This document shows positions 42,024-52,480 of a DNA stretch of 64,000 nucleotides, in pieces. This DNA comes from DATFML01 sp964571225 (GTDB lineage: Bacteria; Pseudomonadota; Gammaproteobacteria; DATFLG01), in NCBI GenBank assembly GCA_964571225.1, contig CAZNBB010000001.1, positions 27,901-91,900 of the forward strand, given 5' to 3'. The translations under genes and the position numbers were made by a program. A model generated the notes under the pieces. It searched no databases. It saw nothing but the letters and a program-made list of their open reading frames with translations, and had not been told where the DNA came from. Positions within the stretch are counted from its first letter, which is position 1. Each line of letters begins with the position of its first letter.

Positions 42024-42872
42024 TCAGCCATGGTCGTGTCCGTGATGGGCATGGCCGTGATGGCGGTGAAAACGCAGTCCGTCGGGCTGGATGGCCGGTC
42101 GCAGGGTTTCGTTCGCCGCGAGCCGTTCGCGGTGCGCGGACAGTTCGTTGCGCAGCCAGCCCATCCAGGCGTCCAGCCCCCGGCCCTTGCGCGCCGAAAG
42201 CTCCAGCATGGGTGCATTGCTCGCCAGCCGGCGCAGGCACTGCTCGGCGCGATGGGGATCGAAGTCGTCGAGCACCTCCAGCAGGTCCGTCTTGGTCAGC
42301 AGCATCAGGTCCGCGGCGCGGAACATGACGGGATATTTGGCGGGCTTGTCGTCACCTTCGGTCACCGACAGCAGAGTGACATTGCGATGGTGGCCCAGGT
42401 CGAAGCTGGCCGGGCACACCAGGTTGCCGACGTTTTCGATGAAAACGAGATCCAGTTCGTCCAGATCCAGTCCGTGCAGGGCGTCGTGCACCATATGAGC
42501 ATCCAGATGGCAGGCGCTGCCGGTGGCGATCTGTATCGCCGGCACTCCCTTGGCGCGAATCCGTTCGGCATCGTTCTCCGTTTCCAGGTCCCCCTCGATC
42601 ACGGCCACCCGCAGCCGTCCTGCCAGCGCGTCCAGCGTCGCTTCCAGCAGGGCGGTCTTGCCCGAGCCGGGGGAGGACATGAGGTTGACGGCCAACACGC
42701 CATGGCGGTCGAAGTGCGCGCGATTGTGGTCGGCCTGCCGATCGTTTTCCGACAACAGGCCCTGAAGCACTTCCACCGCCGCCCGTCCGTCCCCCGTGGT
42801 CCCGAGCTTGCCGTCGGTGCGCACCAGGTGTTCGTTGGCGGGCGTCACGTTGCAGCCGCAAGTGTCGCACAT
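42024..42872 (-). CDS. hypB: nickel-delivering GTPase HypB
   Basis: 282 residues from ATG 42872. The N-terminus MCDTCGCN is the high-affinity nickel motif (Cys2, 5, 7). The P-loop SSPGSGKTALLEATL, GDLETENDAERI, and NLVCPASFDLG with TKTDLL form the GTPase core, including the metal site at the dimer interface. A His-rich tail (HRHHGHAHHGHDHG) probably stores nickel. It hands nickel to HypA and the large subunit during maturation. hypA lies 54 bases upstream. Confidence 0.97.
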   Translation of the reverse strand: MCDTCGCNVTPANEHLVRTDGKLGTTGDGRAAVEVLQGLLSENDRQADHNRAHFDRHGVLAVNLMSSPGSGKTALLEATLDALAGRLRVAVIEGDLETENDAERIRAKGVPAIQIATGSACHLDAHMVHDALHGLDLDELDLVFIENVGNLVCPASFDLGHHRNVTLLSVTEGDDKPAKYPVMFRAADLMLLTKTDLLEVLDDFDPHRAEQCLRRLASNAPMLELSARKGRGLDAWMGWLRNELSAHRERLAANETLRPAIQPDGLRFHRHHGHAHHGHDHG

Positions 42873-42925
42873 GGTTGTCGTCCCCCGTGGTCGGTCCGCC
42901 GTGACGCAGCGCCCGGCGGTGTCGG

Positions 42926-43288
42926 TCAGTTGATGGTCGGTTCGGACTGCAGCAGCTCGACGCTGGCCAGCACCAGCTCGTCGCCGCTGAGCAAACGGGT
43001 GTGAAAATCGCCACACGCGCCGCACACCAGCCGGTTGGGCAGGGCGTCGGTTTCGGCCGCACAGGTGTCGCAGCGCACCCGCACGGGCAGCCGCTCTATG
43101 ACCAACTCGGCGTCGCTGGCGACGGTGCCGGCGCTTGCCAGCGGAAAGGCCTGCTGCAGCAGATGAGGCTCGACCCCGGACAAAGGTCCGAGCCGTACGA
43201 TCACCCGTTCGACGGCGTAGGCCTGGTGCTCGTCGGCGATCGCGGTGACCTGTCGGAGCATGCTCTGACACACTGACAGTTCATGCAT
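42926..43288 (-). CDS. hypA: nickel metallochaperone HypA
   Basis: 120 residues from ATG 43288. The MHELSV start gives the nickel-binding His2-Glu3 site. Zinc is held by CDTCAAETDALPNRLVCGAC (two CxxC pairs 14 residues apart). VERVIVRLGPLSGVEPH is the conserved core. It cooperates with HypB in nickel insertion. Its start codon overlaps the hypC stop by eight bases. The start is firm because His2 must follow Met1. Confidence 0.96.
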   Translation of the reverse strand: MHELSVCQSMLRQVTAIADEHQAYAVERVIVRLGPLSGVEPHLLQQAFPLASAGTVASDAELVIERLPVRVRCDTCAAETDALPNRLVCGACGDFHTRLLSGDELVLASVELLQSEPTIN

Positions 43289-43523
43289 CGCCCGTCGCAC
43301 CCATGGTCGCCAGCATTTCGTCATACAGTTCCCAGGCCGAACGGGCTTCCTGATCGGTGAGCTTCTGGATCGCATAACCCACGTGTACCATCACGAAATC
43401 GCCCGCTGAAACAGCCTGGTCCTGGAGTAGAAAGAGACTGACGTCCCGCTGCACGCCCTTGGCTTCGCAATGGGCGATGAATCCATCGACTGCGGTTACC
43501 TGCATGGGTATGCCAAGACACAT
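43281..43523 (-). CDS. hypC: hydrogenase chaperone HypC/HybG
   Basis: 80 residues. The signature MCLGIPMQV includes Cys2, which holds the iron unit and binds the large subunit. GDFVMVHVGYAIQKL is the family's OB-fold strand and DQEARSAWELYDEM the C-terminal helix. It is the first gene of the hyp operon, facing away from the plus-strand hydrogenase genes across a 381-base gap. One HypC-type protein for two hydrogenases implies sharing, or a second copy elsewhere. Confidence 0.96.
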   Translation of the reverse strand: MCLGIPMQVTAVDGFIAHCEAKGVQRDVSLFLLQDQAVSAGDFVMVHVGYAIQKLTDQEARSAWELYDEMLATMGATGDA

Positions 43524-43641
43524 TCCGGTGGATTCTCCTGTGGGCCGGTGCGGGCACGGAAGGCCCGACTTGGGTACAGGGCCATTTCAGCGCCTGGCAG
43601 CCGGTTTGTCCATACGGCTGCGCGGACAATCGGGTCAGAAA

Positions 43642-43682
43642 TTGACATGGATCAGTGTCGGTGGGCAACGAGCGTGTATCGT
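43642..43682 (+). promoter_or_regulatory. FNR-like site and -10 element upstream of the hyn genes
   Basis: TTGAC ATGG ATCAG (43642-43655) matches the FNR/Anr consensus TTGAT N4 ATCAA at eight of ten positions. TATCGT (43677-43682) is at the right distance for a class II promoter, placing the site near -41. The start codon of the first plus-strand gene is at 43905, leaving a long leader. The rest of the 381-base gap 43524-43904 shows nothing else I can name. In Thiocapsa the hyn operon is known to be under FNR-type control. Confidence 0.5.
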
Positions 43683-43904
43683 GGTTTCAGACATGAAACG
43701 CCAGCTCAATTGTCGGGAAAAGCAAGAAAAAAGCACAATGCCCGTACGGCTGCCCTCAACTCCCGCGCGAGGCCTGCTCGCTCACAAGTCACGGTGCTTT
43801 GGGGCGGCGATTTGCATGGGTCGATGGACGGCGAATCCATTAGCACATAAGCAAGTAGTGATGGATATGCCGGCTTCCGGCGAAGGCCTTCTGGAAGGTA
43901 ACCC

Positions 43905-44411
43905 ATGACGACAGACGATACGACCAGCCCTACGTCAACGGCTGCGCGCCGGCTGGTGGTGCTGGGCCTGGGCAACACGCTGCTGAGCGACGAAGGGGTC
44001 GGGGTGCACACAGTCGATTACCTGCGCCTGCAGACGCCCCAGGACGGGGTGGACTACATTGATGGCGGAACGTTGAGTTTTACGCTCGCCGAACCCATCG
44101 AGTCCACGGACAATCTGATCGTCGTCGATGCCAGCGAACTGCAGGCCGCCCCGGGCACGGTGCGCTGCTTTCGCGACCAGGCCATGGACGAGTTTCTGGG
44201 CAGCAACCGCAAGCGCAGCGTGCATGAAGTGAGTCTGCTCGATCTGATGGCCATTGCCCATCTTGCCGGCCGTTTGCCGGCCCGTCGCGCGTTGGTGGGA
44301 ATTCAACCGGCGAGCACGGACTGGGGCGATGCTCCCACCGAAGCGGTCGCACAGGCGATACCCCACGCGGCACAGCTGGTGAGGCAATTGATCGAGGAGT
44401 GGCGGCAATGA
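43905..44411 (+). CDS. hynD: hydrogenase maturation protease HynD (HyaD family)
   Basis: 168 residues. LVVLGLGNTLLSDEGVGVH gives the GxGN...DEG entry with the nickel-sensing Glu, and IVVDASELQAAPG the second acidic ligand. It removes the C-terminal 15 residues of HynL after nickel insertion. It is the first gene of a plus-strand run with a HupH-like gene (ATGA overlap) and then hynS. It differs in sequence from the second protease at 32076, which serves the group 3b enzyme. Confidence 0.93.
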   Translation: MTTDDTTSPTSTAARRLVVLGLGNTLLSDEGVGVHTVDYLRLQTPQDGVDYIDGGTLSFTLAEPIESTDNLIVVDASELQAAPGTVRCFRDQAMDEFLGSNRKRSVHEVSLLDLMAIAHLAGRLPARRALVGIQPASTDWGDAPTEAVAQAIPHAAQLVRQLIEEWRQ

Positions 44412-44827
44412 ACGCTTGGAAAGACATCGGCATCGAGGTGGGTGTTGGAGACAAGGGCGAACGTGCTGCCAACGCGTGGGCCCTGCTTCATGAGATCGAA
44501 GGGATGTTGGACGAACTGTTGAACAACGATAAAGAGAGCAGCATAGACCTGCGGGGTATCCCCATGTCGGCGGCGGACCGCACCGTGCTGGAGCGGGTGC
44601 TGGGCGAGGGGGAGCTGACCGCCCGTATCACCGCTCTGGGATTGAGTCAGGTGCGGGAAACGGCCATTCATGGCGTCTGGTGGGTGACGCACTACAACAC
44701 CGAGGACACGGTGGTGGCGGAATTTCTGGAAGTCTCGTCCTGCCCCGACATGCTGCGCAGCCACGCCGACGATATACGGGATACGCTGGAAAACCTGCGC
44801 ACCCAGCTGGCGCAACATCAGGAATAG
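44408..44827 (+). CDS. HupH-like hydrogenase expression protein
   Basis: 139 residues from ATG 44408, which overlaps the preceding stop (ATGA). It corresponds to the HupH C-terminal domain: LLHEIEGMLDELL, SAADRTVLERVLGEGELTARI, and TAIHGVWWVTHYNTEDTVVAEFLEVS near the middle. HupH-like proteins assist assembly or export of the small subunit of membrane-bound hydrogenases. hynS follows after 29 bases, in line with that role. It is shorter than full HupH, which carries an additional N-terminal part. Confidence 0.85.
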   Translation: MNAWKDIGIEVGVGDKGERAANAWALLHEIEGMLDELLNNDKESSIDLRGIPMSAADRTVLERVLGEGELTARITALGLSQVRETAIHGVWWVTHYNTEDTVVAEFLEVSSCPDMLRSHADDIRDTLENLRTQLAQHQE

Positions 44828-44856
44828 TAACGACTCGCACTTTGGGAGGTGATCGC

Positions 44857-45921
44857 ATGGCAAAGTCAGAAACGGTAGGCGAGCATCTGCGTCGCCATGG
44901 TATAAGCCGCCGGGCGTTCCTGAAGTTCTGTGCGGTCACGGCCTCCGCGATGGCCTTGCCGCCCGGAGCCGGCAAGGCGATTGCCGAGACGCTGGCCAAA
45001 CAGCAGCGGCCCAATGTCATCTGGCTGTCCTTCCAGGAGTGCACAGGTTGTACCGAGTCCCTGACCCGTTCCTATGCGCCCACCATCGAGAAGCTGATCT
45101 TCGATGTTATCTCGCTGGACTATCACGAGACCTTGATGGCCGCCTCCGGCGAAGCAGCCGAGGCCGCGCGGGAAGCGATCATCAAGGACTATCCGGGCAA
45201 ATACGTGGTGATGATCGACGGCTCGGTGCCGGTGGAAGGCGGTTATGCCACCATCGGCGGCAAGAGCATGCTCGATATCTGCAAGCACACCGTGGCCAAC
45301 GCCGCCGCCGTGGTGTGTGTGGGCACCTGCTCGTCCTTCGGCGGGATTCCCTACGCCAACCCCAACCCCACCGGCGCCAAGAGCATTTCCATGCTGATGG
45401 ACGAGGGCCTGGTGCCGCGCAAGCCGCTGATCAATGTGTCCGGCTGTCCGCCCATCCCGGTGGTGATCACCGGAGTGGTGGTGCACTACCTGTCCTATGG
45501 GGTGCCGGAGCTCGATCACGTGGGCCGTCCGAAGGCGTTCTTCGGCCAGACCATCCATGACCGTTGCTACCGCCGGCCGTTCTACGATCAGGGCAAGTTC
45601 GCCAAGACCTTCGATGACGAAGGCGCCCGCAATGGATGGTGCCTGTTCGAGCTCGGGTGCAAGGGACCGACGACATACAACTCCTGCGCCACCACCAAGT
45701 GGAACGATGGCACCAGTTTTCCCATCGAGTCCGGACACGGGTGCCTGGGTTGCTCGGAACCCAACTTCTGGGACAAGGGCAGCTTCTATGCCCCGCTGGC
45801 GACCAGCGAGTCGGGAGGCGTGTATGGACTGGGGGCCGCGGCGGCGGCCGGTGTCGCGGTGGGTGTCGGGGCCGCCATCGTTTCGCGCAACCACCAGAAG
45901 AAGCTCCAGGAGGGCAAGTAG
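44857..45921 (+). CDS. hynS: NiFe hydrogenase small subunit HynS (Isp-type, group 1e)
   Basis: 354 residues; ATG 44857 after GGGAGGTG. The Tat signal has SRRAFLKF (Arg18-Arg19) and a hydrophobic stretch ending near GKAIAET. Iron-sulfur ligands are complete: SFQECTGCTESL (proximal), GTCSSFGG, SGCPPIPVV, then HDRCYRRPFYDQGKFA (distal with His), LGCKGPTTYNSC (medial) and HGCLGCSEPNFWD. A C-terminal membrane helix (GLGAAAAAGVAVGVGAAIV) and basic tail anchor it. The enzyme is exported folded with HynL and feeds electrons to Isp1/Isp2. Confidence 0.96.
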   Translation: MAKSETVGEHLRRHGISRRAFLKFCAVTASAMALPPGAGKAIAETLAKQQRPNVIWLSFQECTGCTESLTRSYAPTIEKLIFDVISLDYHETLMAASGEAAEAAREAIIKDYPGKYVVMIDGSVPVEGGYATIGGKSMLDICKHTVANAAAVVCVGTCSSFGGIPYANPNPTGAKSISMLMDEGLVPRKPLINVSGCPPIPVVITGVVVHYLSYGVPELDHVGRPKAFFGQTIHDRCYRRPFYDQGKFAKTFDDEGARNGWCLFELGCKGPTTYNSCATTKWNDGTSFPIESGHGCLGCSEPNFWDKGSFYAPLATSESGGVYGLGAAAAAGVAVGVGAAIVSRNHQKKLQEGK

Positions 45922-45923
45922 CC

Positions 45924-46583
45924 ATGACTGTGCTCGATTTCGCGCGTGGGCCGGGGTTGCAGTGGTCCCTGGTGATCTTCGTGATCGGGGTGCTTTGGCG
46001 CCTGGTCGGCATCTTTTTCCTCAAGCACACGCGGGACCTGAACGAGCCCCGCAACGGTGGGGTGGCGCCCTGGCTGGGCGGGCTCAAGGTGGTGTTCACC
46101 CGCATGTGGCCGCGCAAGGAGTTCCGCGCCCGCACGGCCTACAGCGAGACCCTGAGCTATATATTCCATTTCGGATTGGCCATCGTGGTGTTCTTCGGGG
46201 CGTTCCATATCACGTTCATCAAAAGCCTGTTCGGCGTGAGCTGGGGGAACCTGCCCAATTCGGTCATCTACTTCACCGCGGTCATCACCCTGGCCACCAT
46301 GGTCGCGCTGCTTATACGGCGGCTCACGCATCCCGTGTTGAAAGTGTTGTCCAACTTCGACGACTACTTCAGCTGGGCCGTGGTGGCCGCGCCGCTGGTG
46401 ACCGGGCTGATGGCGACCGCGCATCTGGGCGGGCCCTACGAGACCCTGCTGGGGGTACACATCCTCAGCTTCGAAGTGCTGTTGGTGTGGTTTCCGTTCG
46501 GTAAGCTGATGCACGCATTCCTAGTCGCGCCATCGCGAGCCGCGGCCGGTTACGTCTTTACGCGCAAGGGGGCTTCCACATGA
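45924..46583 (+). CDS. isp1: Isp1, membrane cytochrome b-like subunit
   Basis: 219 residues with five predicted membrane helices. It is of the NarI/DsrM type: SETLSYIFHFGLAIVVFFGAFH and HPVLKVLSNFDDYFSW, with His residues placed in helices (HFG, HITF, HLGG, HILS) to bind two b haems. It should pass electrons from H2 oxidation by HynSL to the quinone pool or to Isp2. It starts two bases after hynS and overlaps isp2 by four bases (ATGA). This hynS-isp1-isp2-hynL order is the hallmark of Thiocapsa-type hydrogenases. Confidence 0.93.
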   Translation: MTVLDFARGPGLQWSLVIFVIGVLWRLVGIFFLKHTRDLNEPRNGGVAPWLGGLKVVFTRMWPRKEFRARTAYSETLSYIFHFGLAIVVFFGAFHITFIKSLFGVSWGNLPNSVIYFTAVITLATMVALLIRRLTHPVLKVLSNFDDYFSWAVVAAPLVTGLMATAHLGGPYETLLGVHILSFEVLLVWFPFGKLMHAFLVAPSRAAAGYVFTRKGAST

Positions 46584-47935
46584 GCGGCGATACCCAGTCC
46601 ACCATCGATCTCAAGCTGCCCGGGCTCAGCGTCGACAAGCCCGACGTGCGCTACGATCAGCAGGGCGACATGACCGACCCGGAGCGTCTGTCGCAAGCCA
46701 TGCGCAACTTTGCCAAGGACTTCGGCTATGTGGCCGCGGTACATATGGACTCTTGCGTACACTGCGGCATGTGCGCCGAGGCATGTCATTTCTACGTTTC
46801 CACAGGCGACGCGAAGTACACGCCGATCCACAAGATTGAGCCGTTCAAGCAGGCGTACAAGCGTGAGGCCGGTCCGTTTGCCTTCTTCTACAGACTATTC
46901 AACCTGAAACCGGCGGTCACCGCGGATGAGCTGCGGCAGTGGCAGGAACTGCTCTACGACTCCTGTACGGTGTGCGGACGCTGCAGTCTGATTTGCCCTA
47001 TGGGCATCGATATCGCAGGTCTTGTCAGCCATGCTCGCCACGCAATGTTCAAAGCGGGGTTGGTTCCCCATGAGCTGCATGCGGTCGCGCAACGGGCGGA
47101 AACCGAAGGCAGCCCGCTGGGAGCGACGCCGAAGGTGTTCGCGGAGCGCGTGGAGTGGATGGGCGACGAGCACGACATAGACATCGCGCTGGATAAGGAG
47201 CAGGCCGACGTGCTCCTCACCATGTCCTCCATCGAAATCATGAAATACCCGAACGCCATAGCGGCTGCCGCCAAGGTGATGGAGTATCTTGGGCTTTCCT
47301 ATACGTTTAGTACAGAGGGCTACGAAGCGACCAATTTCGGTCTGCTGTCGGGAAATGCGGATTGGCAGCGAGACATGAGTCTCAAGCTTATCAATGCGGC
47401 CATCAAGTGCAAGGCAAAGTACTTGATACTACCCGAATGCGGGCACGCATACTCAGCCCTGCGCTGGGCCGGCGCCACTATGTACGGAAAGCCGCTGCCT
47501 TTCAAGGTGCGGCACATCTCGGAATTTCTCGCTGAGCAGGTCAGCAACGGCAAGCTTAAGCTCAAGGGGGATCTACACAAGTCCGTCACCTTCCACGATC
47601 CCTGTCAGGTCACGCGCCGTGGCGGGGTGATCGAAGGGCCGAGGACGGTGTTGAAGGCCCTCGGTGTCGATCTACGGGAAATGAAGGAGAACCGCGGGAC
47701 CAACTGGTGCTGCGGGGGAGGCGGCGGCGTGGTGACGATCCACCGTGCCGATCAGATCCGCTACAAGGCGTTCGAATTGAAAATGCGTCAGGTGGAAGAC
47801 ACGGGCGCGGAAATGCTGGTGACCACCTGTTCGAACTGTCGCCAGACGTTCGATGACGGGCAGGCCCATTTCAACTGGGACAAGACCGCGCAGAGCATGC
47901 TGGAACTGGTGGTCGAGAACCTCGTGGAGGCTTGA
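46580..47935 (+). CDS. isp2: Isp2, heterodisulfide-reductase-D-like iron-sulfur protein
   Basis: 451 residues, cytoplasmic. Two ferredoxin-type 4Fe-4S motifs (CVHCGMCAEACHFY and CTVCGRCSLICPMGID) are followed by two Cys-rich CCG domains: the first is reduced to LPECGHAY, while the second is full (HDPCQVTRRGG, NWCCGGGGG, TTCSNCRQTF). The family resembles DsrK and HdrD, which work on disulfide or heterodisulfide substrates. With Isp1 it forms a membrane-linked electron exit. The middle of the gene is clearly less GC-rich than its neighbours (29 of 60 G+C at 47281-47340). Confidence 0.94.
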   Translation: MSGDTQSTIDLKLPGLSVDKPDVRYDQQGDMTDPERLSQAMRNFAKDFGYVAAVHMDSCVHCGMCAEACHFYVSTGDAKYTPIHKIEPFKQAYKREAGPFAFFYRLFNLKPAVTADELRQWQELLYDSCTVCGRCSLICPMGIDIAGLVSHARHAMFKAGLVPHELHAVAQRAETEGSPLGATPKVFAERVEWMGDEHDIDIALDKEQADVLLTMSSIEIMKYPNAIAAAAKVMEYLGLSYTFSTEGYEATNFGLLSGNADWQRDMSLKLINAAIKCKAKYLILPECGHAYSALRWAGATMYGKPLPFKVRHISEFLAEQVSNGKLKLKGDLHKSVTFHDPCQVTRRGGVIEGPRTVLKALGVDLREMKENRGTNWCCGGGGGVVTIHRADQIRYKAFELKMRQVEDTGAEMLVTTCSNCRQTFDDGQAHFNWDKTAQSMLELVVENLVEA

Positions 47936-48010
47936 CCGGATCTCTGCAGTGGGCGTTTGTGCCGTCCAAATTACTGTCTGAGTCAATTTTTCAGCCTTAA
48001 GGACCAACCC

Positions 48011-49771
<1,761 letters not shown>

Positions 49772-49865
49772 ACCGCCGCGGTGGGCGAGGGCTGCCCCCA
49801 GGGGCGCCCTTGGCCGCGACGCCACCGGCCTGAGCCTGCCGCCGGTCCCGAATCGATGTTCCTGC

Positions 49866-49889
49866 ACGCGCGCCCCGGCGCGCGTTTTT
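49866..49889 (+). terminator. rho-independent terminator after hynL
   Basis: ACGCGCGC and GCGCGCGT pair across a short CCCG loop, followed by TTTTT. It lies about 95 bases past the hynL stop. The intergenic region to 50032 holds nothing else recognisable. Confidence 0.85.
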
Positions 49890-50032
49890 GCGTGCCTCGG
49901 CGTTTGATCGTGGGGCGACGTCTGACAATGCTCCCCGCGGGACTGGTATTCTAGCCGGGTCTGCGACTGCCGGGGCGCCGGCTCGATGTAACGTGGTCGC
50001 CCCGTAGCGGCCGCTATTGCCAAGAAGAAGCG

Positions 50033-52480
50033 ATGGAGCCAATGACCGAGACGTACAGACTTGACGCCGAGCGGCTGTTCCGTGGCTGCGATCCGGAGCA
50101 ATTCGATTTCCTGACCACCGCCGAGGTCGAGCCCTACACCGGAATGATTGGGCAGGATCGCGCCCTGGATGCGTTGCGCTTCGGTGTCGGTATCCGGCGC
50201 GACGGTTACAACCTATACCTACTGGGTCCTTCGGGAGCGGGCAAGCACACCGCCGTCCTGGACTTTCTCAAGCCCTACGCGCGCAAGCAGCCGGGCGGCA
50301 GCGACTGGTGTTACGTCAACAATTTCCAGGACCCCCAGCGGCCCCGCCTGTTGCGGCTGCCGGCCGGGCGCGGCAGCGAGTTGCGCCAGGGCGTCGCGCA
50401 GCTGGTCGATGACCTGGGAAGCGCGATTCCGGCGGCATTCGAGAGCGAGGAATACCAGACCCGTCTGCAGGAACTGCAGGAGGAGATGAAAGAGCGCCAG
50501 GGCCAGGCTCTGCAGGGTGTCCGGGATGTCGCCGAGGGGAAGAACATCGTGCTGCTGCACACCCCGGGTGGCTTTGCTTTTGCGCCTACGCGCAATGGCG
50601 AAGTGCTGGGACCGGACGAATTCGAAAAGTTGCCGGAGGAGGAACGCAAGAGCGTCGAACAGGACGTCCAGGCACTGCAGGAACAGCTCAAGAAGGTATT
50701 GAAGCAGTTTCCTCAGTGGCAGCACGAGGCGCGCCGCACCATCAAGAAGCTGAATCGGGAAGTCACTTTGTTCGCGGTGGGACACCTGATCGAGGAGCTG
50801 CTCCAGGCATTCCGGGATCTGCCCGCGGTGGCGGAGTATCTGAACGCGGTGCAACAGGATATTGTCGACAATGCCGACAATCTGCGCCGGGCGGCCGACA
50901 GTCTGGCGGAAAATCCCAACATCGCCGAGCTGGACGGCCAGTTCGCACGCCGTTACCAGGTCAACCTGCTGGTCGGGCAGGAGGAAACCGACGGCGCACC
51001 GGTGGTCTACCAGGACCATCCCACCTACGACAACCTGCTGGGCCGGGTGGAACACACTGCGCAGATGGGCACGCTGTTCACCGATTTCACATTGATCCGA
51101 TCGGGTGCACTGCATCGCGCGAACGGCGGATACCTGATACTGGATGCGGATAAAGTGCTTACCCAGCCCTACGCCTGGGAGGGGCTTAAGCGGGCCATCA
51201 AGTCAGGAGAGGTCAACATCGAATCCATCGGTCAGGCATTGGGGCTGATAAGTACCATCTCCCTGGAGCCGGAGCCTGTGCCGCTGGACCTGAAGGTCGT
51301 ACTGGTGGGCGACCGCATGCTCTATTACCTGCTGTCGGAGCTCGATCCCGAGTTCAAACAGTTGTTCAAGGTCGAGGTGGACTTCAACGACCAGATGGCC
51401 CGCGATCGCCAGGGCAACGCCCTGTACGCTCAGCTTATCGCCACCATGGCGCAGCGCCAACAACTCGCTCCACTGGAACGGGGAGCGGTGGCGCGGGTGG
51501 TGGAGCACAGTGCACGACTGGCGGAAGATGCGGAACGTCTGTCCACGGATCTGCGCAGTATCGGCAACCTGCTCTGTGAAGCGGATTACTGGGCCCGGGA
51601 GCGCGGTACGGATGTGGTGGCCGCCAAAGATGTGCAGCAGGCAATCGACGCCCAGATTCGGCGCAGGGACCGCATCCGCGAACGCCTGCAGGACGAAGTG
51701 TTGCGGGGCACCGTCCTGATCGACACAGACGGCGAGGCGATCGCCCAGGTCAATGCGCTGTCGGTGATCGAGTTGGGCGGATTCATGTTCGGGGTGCCGA
51801 CCCGGGTAACCGCCACGGCCCGTCTGGGTGAGGGCGAAGTCGTGGACATCGAGCGGGAAGTGGAGCTGGGCGGCGCGCTGCACTCCAAGGGGGTGCTCAT
51901 CCTTTCCCATTTCCTGGCAGCACGGTATTCCGCCGACCGTCCCCTGTCCCTGTCGGCGAGCGTGGTGTTCGAACAAAATTACGGCCAGGTCGAAGGTGAC
52001 AGTGCATCGCTGGCCGAGCTGTGCGCCTTGCTGTCGGCGCTGGCATGGGCGCCTATCCGGCAGTGTCTGGCGGTGACCGGATCGGTGAATCAACTGGGTC
52101 AGGTACAGGCCATCGGGGGCGTCAATGACAAGGTGGAAGGCTTTTTCGATATCTGTAAAGCCCGCGGGCTGACCGGACGGCAGGGGGTGGTCATCCCTGC
52201 GTCCAACGTCGTCCATCTGATGTTGCGCCAGGACGTGGTGGCGGCGGTCAAAGACGGCCGGTTCCACGTCTATGCGGTCGACAGTGTCGACGCCGCCCTG
52301 CAGCTGCTCACCGGCGTGGAGGCAGGCGAGCGGGACGCGGACGGCAGTTTCCCCGATGGCACCGTGAACCAGCGCATTGAAGCGCGCCTCAATCAACTGG
52401 CCGAGGAACGTCAGGCACACAGCGAAAAGTCCCACGACGGCCATGATGGCGACCCCGGGGAAACGGCCGATGGCGACTGA
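50033..52480 (+). CDS. Lon-like ATP-dependent protease (AAA_32 type)
   Basis: 815 residues; ATG 50042 is a possible alternative start. The N-terminal half is AAA-like: IGQDRALDALRFGVGI, Walker A LLGPSGAGKHTAVL (with the family's usual H in place of the common T), and a long coiled insert (residues ~140-240, rich in Glu/Gln/Lys). GGYLILDADKVL is the Walker B region. The C-terminal Lon protease domain has the Ser-Lys dyad in EGDSASLAEL and GGVNDKVEGFFD. It is a soluble Lon relative whose substrate is unknown. The last 11 bases overlap the next gene. Confidence 0.9.
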   Translation: MEPMTETYRLDAERLFRGCDPEQFDFLTTAEVEPYTGMIGQDRALDALRFGVGIRRDGYNLYLLGPSGAGKHTAVLDFLKPYARKQPGGSDWCYVNNFQDPQRPRLLRLPAGRGSELRQGVAQLVDDLGSAIPAAFESEEYQTRLQELQEEMKERQGQALQGVRDVAEGKNIVLLHTPGGFAFAPTRNGEVLGPDEFEKLPEEERKSVEQDVQALQEQLKKVLKQFPQWQHEARRTIKKLNREVTLFAVGHLIEELLQAFRDLPAVAEYLNAVQQDIVDNADNLRRAADSLAENPNIAELDGQFARRYQVNLLVGQEETDGAPVVYQDHPTYDNLLGRVEHTAQMGTLFTDFTLIRSGALHRANGGYLILDADKVLTQPYAWEGLKRAIKSGEVNIESIGQALGLISTISLEPEPVPLDLKVVLVGDRMLYYLLSELDPEFKQLFKVEVDFNDQMARDRQGNALYAQLIATMAQRQQLAPLERGAVARVVEHSARLAEDAERLSTDLRSIGNLLCEADYWARERGTDVVAAKDVQQAIDAQIRRRDRIRERLQDEVLRGTVLIDTDGEAIAQVNALSVIELGGFMFGVPTRVTATARLGEGEVVDIEREVELGGALHSKGVLILSHFLAARYSADRPLSLSASVVFEQNYGQVEGDSASLAELCALLSALAWAPIRQCLAVTGSVNQLGQVQAIGGVNDKVEGFFDICKARGLTGRQGVVIPASNVVHLMLRQDVVAAVKDGRFHVYAVDSVDAALQLLTGVEAGERDADGSFPDGTVNQRIEARLNQLAEERQAHSEKSHDGHDGDPGETADGD

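Noticed and set aside
43589..43605. sigma-54-like TGGCAGCCGGTTTGTC upstream of the hyn genes
   Set aside because: The -12 element has GT instead of the nearly invariant GC, so it fails the key requirement.
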